The notes beneath the pieces were generated by a model that saw nothing but the letters and a program-made list of their open reading frames with translations, had not been told where the DNA came from and made no database searches. A stretch of DNA of 12,462 nt from JBEKIK01 sp050013075 (GTDB lineage: Bacteria; Planctomycetota; Planctomycetia; Pirellulales; Thermoguttaceae). Shown piece after piece: positions 7,006-12,462 of this stretch (position 1 is the stretch's first letter; each line of letters begins with the position of its first letter). Location of the stretch: NCBI GenBank assembly GCA_050013075.1, contig JBEKFZ010000114.1, forward strand, positions 1-12,462. Direction: 5' to 3'. The position numbers and the translations under genes were made by a program.

Positions 7006-7992
7006 ATGTCAACGATTATTACAACCGTTAATCACTGGGCCGAGGCGTGGCTGGGCATTATGATAGCCGTCGCCTGGCAATCTGCGTTGCTAGTGGCAGC
7101 GGCGACTTTGATCGCCTGGTTGTTGCGGCGGGCATCGCCGGTAGTACGCTTCTGGCTTTGGCAGATCGTGGCCGTCAAGATGCTGTTGATGCCGTTTTGG
7201 ACGCTCGCCGTCCCGTTGCCTGCCTGGACCGAAAGCAAGCCGGTTGCGGAACCGGCGGCGGTTCGGCAGTCTGAAGGAGGCGGCGCCGATCAATTCCGGC
7301 TGATGCCGCGGAATCTTTCATTATCGCCTGAAGGCCCGGGCGGAAAATCCTCGCCCCAAGCCCCGCCGTTTTGGGACATTTTTTCGGCGGTTACATGGCG
7401 GGCATGGCTCTTGCTTGCCTGGATAGCGGTTCTGCTCTGGCAATGCGTCCGATTATTTATGCAGCACTTGCAGTTGACAAAATTGCTTGAACAAGGAGTT
7501 CCGGCATCCGACGAATATGTTGGGCTGGTGGCCGAACTGGCCGGACAAATCGGCCTTAGCCGCGTTCCGGCGGCCGTGTGCGTCGCCGGCGACTGCCCGC
7601 TGTTTGTCTGTGGTCTGTGGCGGCCGCGGCTTGTATTGCCCGGCAGATTGTTGGATTCGCTCGAACCGGCCGAGCGCAGGCAAGTTGTTTTACACGAACT
7701 AGGGCATATAAAGCGGCACGATTTGGCCTGGGGATGGCCCATCGAAATCGCGCGGATCATGTATTTTTTCAACCCGCTGGTCTATTGGGCGGCCTATCAA
7801 ATCCGACTGGAACGGGAACTTGCCTGCGACCAATTGGCAATGGCCCGCAGCGGGCATCCGCCCGCCGACTACGCCCAAACGCTGGTCCAGGTAGTCAGCC
7901 ACTCGTCCGAGCCGGCATCCATGCAAGCCGCGGCCATCGCCGCCGGCCTGACGGGAAGCGAACCAAAAGGAAGGATGAAGGATGAGGGATGA
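7006..7992 (+). CDS. M56-family (BlaR1/MecR1-like) membrane metalloprotease, C-terminally truncated
   Basis: A 328-residue integral membrane protease that would sense an external signal and relieve BlaI repression. Membrane helices are visible at about 15-40, 49-71 and 130-152. The zinc site is HELGH (230-234), and ERELACD (269-275) supplies the downstream glutamate. The hydrophobic stretch after it (FFNPLVYWAAY) is typical of M56. The start ATG 7006 is 10 nt after blaI; no clear Shine-Dalgarno is seen, so translation may be coupled. The M56 sequence runs normally to AAIAAGLTGSEP (309-320), and the last eight residues are encoded by a tandem repeat, with the TGA stop inside a repeat unit. The expected final helix and sensor part are missing here but appear in the ORF at 8170-9126 in the same frame. 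The catalytic residues are intact, so it may still work with the separate sensor. Confidence 0.88.
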   Translation: MSTIITTVNHWAEAWLGIMIAVAWQSALLVAAATLIAWLLRRASPVVRFWLWQIVAVKMLLMPFWTLAVPLPAWTESKPVAEPAAVRQSEGGGADQFRLMPRNLSLSPEGPGGKSSPQAPPFWDIFSAVTWRAWLLLAWIAVLLWQCVRLFMQHLQLTKLLEQGVPASDEYVGLVAELAGQIGLSRVPAAVCVAGDCPLFVCGLWRPRLVLPGRLLDSLEPAERRQVVLHELGHIKRHDLAWGWPIEIARIMYFFNPLVYWAAYQIRLERELACDQLAMARSGHPPADYAQTLVQVVSHSSEPASMQAAAIAAGLTGSEPKGRMKDEG

Positions 7993-8096
7993 AGGATGAA
8001 AACAGCGTATAACAAATAATTAGGGGTGGGCAGTTTAAGGATGAAGGATGAAGGATGAATACAGCGGATGGCAAATAATTAGGGGTGGGCAGTTTA
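7972..8096. repeat. AGGATGA heptanucleotide repeats in a 59-bp direct duplication
   Basis: Four 7-bp units (AGGATGA, one variant GGGATGA) occupy 7972-7999 and three more 8038-8058. Each run is followed by an AT-rich tract and a shared 25-bp block ending in GGGTGGGCAGTTTA. Copies 7979-8037 and 8038-8096 are 59 bp each and differ at 5 positions. The array brings several in-frame stops and ends the M56 reading frame. It resembles the short tandem heptamer repeats (STRR) described from cyanobacteria, though the unit sequence here is different. Confidence 0.85.
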
Positions 8097-8104
8097 CTGC
8101 CCAC
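8085..8104. repeat. Perfect hairpin at the end of the second 59-bp unit
   Basis: GTGGGCAGT (8085-8093) pairs with ACTGCCCAC (8096-8104) over a TT loop. The first 59-bp copy carries the left arm only, so the hairpin forms at the junction with the next repeat family. No T-run follows, so termination between the two receptor ORFs would be partial at most. Confidence 0.6.
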
Positions 8105-8109
8105 TGATA

Positions 8110-8158
8110 ACCGTGAACCGTGAACCGAGAACTGTGAACTGTATACTGTAAACTGACA
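8110..8158. repeat. Second heptanucleotide array (ACYGTGA-like, seven units)
   Basis: Seven consecutive 7-bp units drift from ACCGTGA, ACCGTGA and ACCGAGA through ACTGTGA, ACTGTAT and ACTGTAA to ACTGACA. It is a different family from the AGGATGA array but has the same period. Its last unit runs straight into the AGGAGA ribosome binding site of the next ORF. Confidence 0.8.
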
Positions 8159-8163
8159 GGAGA
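8158..8163 (+). promoter_or_regulatory. Ribosome binding site at the edge of the heptamer array
   Basis: AGGAGA lies 6 nt before ATG 8170 and begins at the last base of the seventh heptamer. It is the best Shine-Dalgarno match after that of blaI, and argues that the downstream ORF is really translated as a separate polypeptide. Confidence 0.65.
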
Positions 8164-8169
8164 ATTCCC

Positions 8170-9126
8170 ATGTTAAATAAATTCGGTCCCTGGGCCACGT
8201 TGATCGATGCCGGAGGGCGTCCGCAGCTTAGCGCGTTTTGGCGGAGGCGGCTTGTGATGCTCGTGCCGGCCAGTAAAACCAGTCCGGTGCTCTCGCGGCG
8301 CAATTTGTTATGGCTTTGCACGGCCGGAGTGTTGATGTTCATTTTGCCGACCGTTCGTTCCGTTTCCGCGGCGGCCGACGACCAGAAGCCGGCGGCCGAA
8401 GCCAAAGCCTCTACCAATTCGGCCCCAGTGGCGGATGAAAAAACCGAAAAGAAACCCGCCGACGCCGGCGAAGAAAAAGAACTAGAGAAGAGCAGTCCCA
8501 AGCCATGGAAGATGTCCAACGGCGAGACGATGTGGGAAAGCCACGGCTCGTCTGGACCACCTATTAAAGACGAGATAAGGAAACTCATAGCCGAAAAGAA
8601 ATATAAGTTTCTTAGCGTTTTCGAGGATAACAACGGCGACAAGCAATACGTATACAGATTCAATTTCTCGGATGGCAGCAACACGGGCATGAATTTTTCG
8701 ATGCGTCTGGAAGACGTGTCGTCCTGGGATGATTATCAGCGGAAGCAAGACGAACAACGCCAATTGCGGCACGACCGGATCAACCAGGCCATCGCCTCCG
8801 GTAAATTCCGCTTGATAAACGTGGAAGCGATGCAAGTCCATCTTTGCCGAGATGCGAAGTCCAAACAAGAATTCAAGGTTCAACGCATTCCTATCCGTGA
8901 CGGGAAGGAAATCGCATTACCAAGAGGAGATTATGGGAAAATTCCCCCATCCGTAATGGAGACGAGTTGGCAGGAACATCTTGAGTTGATCCGCCAGGGA
9001 AAGCGGGAACTGTTGGAATTGGAAACCGTCAATAACTACACTTATGAAATGACCGCGGACGACGGAACAAAGATCATCTTCAATTACGGGGGCCAAGAGC
9101 CTCTGAAAATGCCGGAGAAAAAATAA
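8170..9126 (+). CDS. Detached C-terminal sensor part of the M56 receptor (single membrane helix plus extracytoplasmic domain)
   Basis: A 318-residue protein. Residues 9-45 (LIDAGGRPQLSAFWRRRL, then SPVLSRR) resemble the linker that in M56 receptors follows the AAIAAGLTGS segment, and LLWLCTAGVLMFILPTV (46-62) matches the last membrane helix. A charged Ala/Lys/Glu-rich linker follows (about 66-112), then a soluble domain of about 200 residues. That domain seems to hold three copies of a helix-strand-strand unit starting at about 136 (IRKLIAEKKYKFLSV), 203 (RINQAIASGKFRLINVEA) and 271 (LELIRQGKRELLELE), each followed by a Tyr-rich strand or charged turn. The ORF is in the same frame as the M56 gene, 177 bp after its stop, so it looks like the other half of one ancestral gene. 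Ligand unknown. An independent gene of the same operon is the alternative. Confidence 0.72.
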   Translation: MLNKFGPWATLIDAGGRPQLSAFWRRRLVMLVPASKTSPVLSRRNLLWLCTAGVLMFILPTVRSVSAAADDQKPAAEAKASTNSAPVADEKTEKKPADAGEEKELEKSSPKPWKMSNGETMWESHGSSGPPIKDEIRKLIAEKKYKFLSVFEDNNGDKQYVYRFNFSDGSNTGMNFSMRLEDVSSWDDYQRKQDEQRQLRHDRINQAIASGKFRLINVEAMQVHLCRDAKSKQEFKVQRIPIRDGKEIALPRGDYGKIPPSVMETSWQEHLELIRQGKRELLELETVNNYTYEMTADDGTKIIFNYGGQEPLKMPEKK

Positions 9127-9244
9127 TTCGGGGCTGGAATGCATGTATATCGCAAAACCCGCCTCCCATATCGCCGCGACCGTCGAGCGCGGCTTTATGG
9201 ATTGACAATTTATATTGGTCAACATCAAATGGTGAAACCGAATC

Positions 9245-9517
9245 TCAAGTCCAGAGCACATTGATCGGAATAGCAAAAATATTCTGGGCAAAGGGCACGG
9301 CCTGGTCGCCTTGGTAAAGGACCAATCCGCGGACAAAGCGGCCGCCGGCTATTTCAGCCAGGGCCTTTAGGCCCTTGAAGTCGTGAGCGCTGATGGACGA
9401 CGTTGATTTTACTTCTATTCCCACGATTTGTCCGGCCGGATCTTCAAGAACTAAATCCACCTCATAGCCGTTTTCCGTGCGGAAATGATGGATATTGCAG
9501 CGTTTTTTCGACCAGCC
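9245..9517 (-). pseudogene. C-terminal remnant of a DUF4143-type AAA ATPase
   Basis: About 89 codons on the minus strand, from a Trp codon at about 9514 down to TGA at 9245-9247, encode the typical end of this family: HFRTENGYEVDLVLED, then GIEVKS, DFKGLKALAE, RFVRGLVLY and a final PINVLW. The E-V-D...E-V-K arrangement resembles a PD-(D/E)xK nuclease-like core known in this C-terminal domain. The N-terminal ATPase with Walker motifs is absent. The frame can be followed upstream to an ATG at 9664, but those residues are encoded by the palindromic element at 9519-9639, so they are not native. I read this as a decayed gene cut at the element's edge. Full-length members are about 400 residues. 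Confidence 0.8.
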
Positions 9518-9518
9518 G

Positions 9519-9639
9519 GGTGCCATGCCCACGCAAGCGTGGGCATGTGTCGTGGATAGACAGTGAATAGTAAACCTTTTTGATGCCGATAGAATAGCTC
9601 CACCCCTGCGCATGTCCACGCAAGCGTGGGCATGGCACC
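9519..9639. repeat. 121-bp MITE/BIME-like element with 29-bp inverted ends
   Basis: Arms 9519-9547 and 9611-9639 are inverted copies matching at 26 of 29 positions. Each arm is also a hairpin by itself: CATGCCCACGC (9524-9534) pairs with GCGTGGGCATG (9537-9547) over AA, and 9611-9621 pairs with 9624-9634 with one T-G mismatch. The 63-bp interior has no gene. Length, lack of coding capacity and inverted ends fit a non-autonomous mobile element or a REP pair moved by a RAYT-type transposase. The left edge coincides with the break in the ATPase remnant. Confidence 0.75.
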
Positions 9640-9652
9640 TGCGCAAGAAGAA

Positions 9653-9674
9653 CACTGCTTGCAAGCAAGCAGTG
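9653..9674. terminator. Perfect 10-bp hairpin downstream of topA, possible terminator
   Basis: CACTGCTTGC (9653-9662) pairs with GCAAGCAGTG (9665-9674) over AA. Read on the minus strand it begins 28 nt after the topA stop and is followed by TTCTTCTT, only a loose T-run. It may end topA transcription or be one more member of the palindromic repeats packed at 9519-9674; the two are not exclusive. Confidence 0.45.
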
Positions 9675-9701
9675 GCACACGAATAGCAGCGGCGCCCGCG
9701 C

Positions 9702-12398
9702 CTACTTTTTCTTGCCGGCGGGTTTTTCCGATGACTTGGCGGCGGTTTTACCGCCGGTTTTGCCGGAGGCTTTGGCCGGGGATCTTCGGCGGAAACTGCG
9801 TTTGCCGGGGCCGGCTTCTACCCGGGCGGCCAGTAGGTTCAAGGCGTATTCGAAGGTGATTTCCTCGGGCGGGGCATCCTTGGGCAGCGAGGCGTTTGTC
9901 ACCCCGTCGGTCACGTAAGGACCGTATCGGCCCACTAAAACCCGGACCGGCTGGTTGGTCACGGGCGACGGATCGAAGACTTTGATGGGTTCCTTACTCC
10001 CCTTGGCGGCTGCGCGCCGGACTTTGGGTTGGGCCAAAAGCGCAAGGGCCTGCTCCAACGTAACATCGAGCGGCGAAAGATCGTCGCCCAGCGAGCGGGT
10101 TTCCTCGCCGCATTTGACGTACGGCCCGTACCGGCCGTTGTGGGCTTCGACCGGCAGTCCGCTTTCCGGATGGTTGCCCAGGATTCGCGGCAGCGTCAAC
10201 AATTTCAAGGCCGTTTCCAGGTCCACATCCTCGGGATTCATGCCTTTAAGCAGCGAGGCGTTTTGCGGTTTTTCATCGTCCTCGGCCGTGCCGCGCTGCA
10301 CGTAAGGACCGAACCGGCCCACTTTAACGAACACCGGCTTGTGCGTATCCGGACACAAGCCCAGCGGCTCCTCGGCCTGGGCCGATTTATCGAGCATGGC
10401 CAAAGCCGCTTCGACGGTCAATTCATCGGGCGGTAGTTTTTCGGGCAGGCTGGCCCGCCGTTGGCCTTGTTCGAGGAACGGCCCGTAACGACCCACGCGC
10501 ACGTAAATCTCCTCGGCATTTTCGCCTTGGCCTTCGGGCCTGCCGATCAGTACGCGGCACACGTCGCGGGCGTCTATTTCGCTTATCTTGTTGCTCAATT
10601 GCTGTTTGAGGCCCGGATGGGCGTTGCCCAGGTAAAACCGTTTCAGATAATCAAGATGGTTCAGTTCGCCGCGGCTTATCGCATCGAGTTCGTCCTCCAT
10701 CTCGGCGGTGAACTGGTAATCGACCAGGTCGGGCAAGTGCGCCTCGAGCAAGTGCGAAACGGCGAAGGCCGTCCACGTGGGAACCAGCATGTTGCCGCGC
10801 TTCAGCTTGAACACGTAGTCGCGGGCGAGGATCGTGTCGATGATCGAGGCGTACGTGCTGGGCCGGCCGATGCCCATTTCCTCCAACGCCCGGGTAAGCG
10901 TGGCTTCGCTGTAACGATTCGGCGACTGAGTGGTGTGGCTCTTCAGATCCAGATCATCGCAGCGCAGGGTTTCGCCCACGGCGAGGGGCGGCAGCACCAC
11001 GTCGCGGTCGGAGATGTCGGACTCCGGATCGTCGGCCCCTTCCACGTATGCCCGCAAATAGCCGGGAAATTCGATGGTCTTGCCGCCGGCCTGGAACACG
11101 GCGCCGTCGATTTCCAGCGTAATCGTAGTGCGGAAGCCCCGGGCGTCGGTCATCTGGCTGGCAACGGTCCGCTTCCAGATCAGGTCGTAAAGTTTGAATT
11201 GGTCGGGGCTGAGCTTGTTCCTGAGCGACTCGGGAAAATCGAAGTCGTGGCCCGCCGGCCGGATGGCTTCGTGCGCCTCCTGGGCGTTTTTCACCTTGGT
11301 TTGATAAACTCGCGGCTGGGCGGGCAGATACTCGTCGCCGTATTGCGAGGCCACCAGCGACCGGGCCGTCTGGACGGCCGTTGCCGCCAGACTGGTCGAG
11401 TCGGTTCGCATGTATGTGATATGTCCGGTTTCGTACAGGCTTTGGGCCACTTGCATGGAGTGCCGGGCGGTAAAGCCGTATTTGCGGTTGGCCTCCTGCT
11501 GCAATGTGCTGGTGGTAAAGGGCGGATAAGGGCGGGTCGTATAGGGTTTGTTTTCCAGGTCGGTTATCCGGGCCGAGCCGCCGCGGAGCCGCTGGAGCAA
11601 GTCTTTGGCCGCTTTTTCGTCGAGCAACAGCAAGGCCGAATCCTTCAACAATCCGGTGGCAGGGTCGAAATCGCGGCTCTCGGGTATTTTCCGCCCGTCG
11701 GCCGAGATCAATTCAGCCTGAAAACTCTCGCCGTTGGTTTTGGCGAATGTACCCAGCAGATCCCAATATGTGGCAGCCTTGAAGGCCATGCGTTGCCGCT
11801 CGCGCTCCACGATCAGCCTCACAGCCACGCTCTGCACCCGGCCCGCCGAAAGCCGGGGCCGAATCTTCCGCCACAAAAGCGGTGAAACGTCGTAGCCGTA
11901 CAGCCGGTCGATGATCCGCCGCGTCTCCTGCGCCCGGACCAGGTTGTCGTCGATATCCCGGGGATGATCCAGCGCTTCGAGGATGGCTTCTTTGGTGATT
12001 TCGTGAAACACCAGGCGGTGGACCGGCACTTTGGGCTGCAAAACTTTGCACAGATGCCAGGATATAGCCTCGCCTTCCCGATCTTCGTCGGTTGCCAGAT
12101 ACAGTTCCCCGGCTTCTTTCAAGAGCGACTTGAGCTTGCGGACCTGCTTTGTCTTATCGTGGGGGATGATATAAATCGGCTCGAAATTTTCTTGCACGTT
12201 CACGCCCAGATAAGCCCAGTCCTTGCCTTTATAATCCTCGGGTATTTCCTTGGCGCCTTCAGGCAGGTCGCGAATATGCCCGATACTGGCCTCGATAGTA
12301 TATTTTGGGCCAAGAAACTTGCTAATAGTCCTTGCCTTGGCCGGCGATTCCACGATTACCAGCGGGTTTCGATCCGAGGTTTTTTGTCTCTTGGCCAT
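9702..12398 (-). CDS. topA: DNA topoisomerase I (type IA)
   Basis: An 898-residue type IA topoisomerase that relaxes negatively supercoiled DNA by breaking one strand through a 5'-phosphotyrosine. The TOPRIM domain opens with VIVESPAKA (Glu17) and holds the metal-binding DEDREGE (Asp104, Asp106, Glu108). The catalytic Tyr329 lies in HITYMRTDST, and QEAHEAIRP (373-381) and GIGRPSTYA (509-517) are further family motifs. The C-terminus has no Cys4 zinc fingers. Instead there are four topoisomerase C-terminal repeats with G-R-[YF]-G-P-[YF] cores at about 636-641, 694-699, 755-760 and 823-828, then a Lys/Ala-rich basic tail (about 864-898) likely to bind DNA. ATG 12398 gives the expected N-terminus; no strong Shine-Dalgarno is visible. 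Catalytic motifs are all present, so it should be functional. It is transcribed toward the ATPase remnant. Confidence 0.97.
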   Translation of the reverse strand: MAKRQKTSDRNPLVIVESPAKARTISKFLGPKYTIEASIGHIRDLPEGAKEIPEDYKGKDWAYLGVNVQENFEPIYIIPHDKTKQVRKLKSLLKEAGELYLATDEDREGEAISWHLCKVLQPKVPVHRLVFHEITKEAILEALDHPRDIDDNLVRAQETRRIIDRLYGYDVSPLLWRKIRPRLSAGRVQSVAVRLIVERERQRMAFKAATYWDLLGTFAKTNGESFQAELISADGRKIPESRDFDPATGLLKDSALLLLDEKAAKDLLQRLRGGSARITDLENKPYTTRPYPPFTTSTLQQEANRKYGFTARHSMQVAQSLYETGHITYMRTDSTSLAATAVQTARSLVASQYGDEYLPAQPRVYQTKVKNAQEAHEAIRPAGHDFDFPESLRNKLSPDQFKLYDLIWKRTVASQMTDARGFRTTITLEIDGAVFQAGGKTIEFPGYLRAYVEGADDPESDISDRDVVLPPLAVGETLRCDDLDLKSHTTQSPNRYSEATLTRALEEMGIGRPSTYASIIDTILARDYVFKLKRGNMLVPTWTAFAVSHLLEAHLPDLVDYQFTAEMEDELDAISRGELNHLDYLKRFYLGNAHPGLKQQLSNKISEIDARDVCRVLIGRPEGQGENAEEIYVRVGRYGPFLEQGQRRASLPEKLPPDELTVEAALAMLDKSAQAEEPLGLCPDTHKPVFVKVGRFGPYVQRGTAEDDEKPQNASLLKGMNPEDVDLETALKLLTLPRILGNHPESGLPVEAHNGRYGPYVKCGEETRSLGDDLSPLDVTLEQALALLAQPKVRRAAAKGSKEPIKVFDPSPVTNQPVRVLVGRYGPYVTDGVTNASLPKDAPPEEITFEYALNLLAARVEAGPGKRSFRRRSPAKASGKTGGKTAAKSSEKPAGKKK

Positions 12399-12462
12399 GT
12401 TTTTTTATTTCTTAGGTGTTTTTGAGAATTGGCATGTAATTGCAGGAAATCCTTATATCCAA
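12399..12462 (-). promoter_or_regulatory. topA upstream leader, AT-rich
   Basis: The 64 bases upstream of topA are AT-rich, with an A-run directly before the start on the minus strand. I do not see a convincing -35/-10 pair or ribosome binding site. The promoter probably lies here or beyond the window edge. Confidence 0.3.

Noticed and set aside
7972..8158. Possible CRISPR array
   Set aside because: Units are 7 bp and contiguous, without unique spacers of CRISPR length, and no cas genes are present.
6603..9126. Beta-lactam resistance operon
   Set aside because: BlaI and M56 homologues are common regulators outside resistance. No beta-lactamase or penicillin-binding sensor domain is encoded here.
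9143..9205. 20-codon frame after the sensor ORF
   Set aside because: Too short and without a ribosome binding site; not supportable as a gene.
9202..9222. TTGAC...GTCAA inverted repeat between the sensor ORF and the ATPase remnant
   Set aside because: Short imperfect arms in AT-rich spacer. It could be a promoter or terminator fragment but nothing supports either.
9520..9664. Minus-strand start at 9664 giving a 139-residue protein
   Set aside because: The N-terminal 50 residues are encoded by palindromic repeats; only the C-terminal part matches a protein family, so I call it a remnant.
10461..11885. Open frame of 474 codons on the + strand inside topA
   Set aside because: It is antisense to a fully supported topA. 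Its composition is that of a GC-rich shadow frame and it has no recognisable domain.

Overview
The window looks like chromosomal DNA of a planctomycete, probably of the Pirellulales type. The grounds are two very large exported beta-rich proteins of a kind I associate with planctomycetes, a BlaI/MecI repressor paired with an M56 (BlaR1-like) membrane protease whose C-terminal part is a variable sensor, a TTG start, weak or absent Shine-Dalgarno sites on some genes, and a high load of short palindromic and tandem repeats between genes. The taxonomic call is inference from content; there is no rRNA or other marker.

Layout: 1-525 has no gene but holds strong hairpins and a candidate promoter. 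Two co-directional genes for giant exported proteins follow (526-3411, with a signal peptide and C-terminal membrane anchor; 3528-6464, with a signal peptide and no anchor). A REP-like double palindrome (3456-3506) lies between them. Next comes a very clear sigma70-type promoter (6532-6560) overlaid by two inverted copies of a 16-bp operator, then blaI (6603-6995) and an M56 protease gene (7006-7992). The protease frame ends inside a heptanucleotide tandem repeat (7972-8158). On the far side, in the same frame, an ORF with its own ribosome binding site (8170-9126) encodes what looks like the missing last membrane helix and extracytoplasmic sensor domain of the same receptor. Beyond it, on the minus strand, lie the C-terminal remnant of a DUF4143-type ATPase (about 9245-9517), a 121-bp inverted-repeat element (9519-9639) that abuts its broken end, another perfect hairpin (9653-9674), and a complete topA (9702-12398).

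How the parts work together: BlaI should repress its own operon through the paired operators. The M56 protease would release repression by cleaving BlaI when its extracytoplasmic sensor is engaged. Here the sensor appears physically separated from the protease by the repeat, so the receptor is either dead, working as two polypeptides, or repurposed. The upstream giant-protein pair probably forms an envelope-associated assembly, one subunit membrane-anchored and one released to the periplasm; nothing in the sequence shows its substrate. topA is a housekeeping gene unrelated to the rest.

The most notable signal is repeat-driven remodelling. Three different repeat types sit at three gene boundaries, splitting the M56 gene, flanking the truncated ATPase, and separating two otherwise overlapping cistrons.
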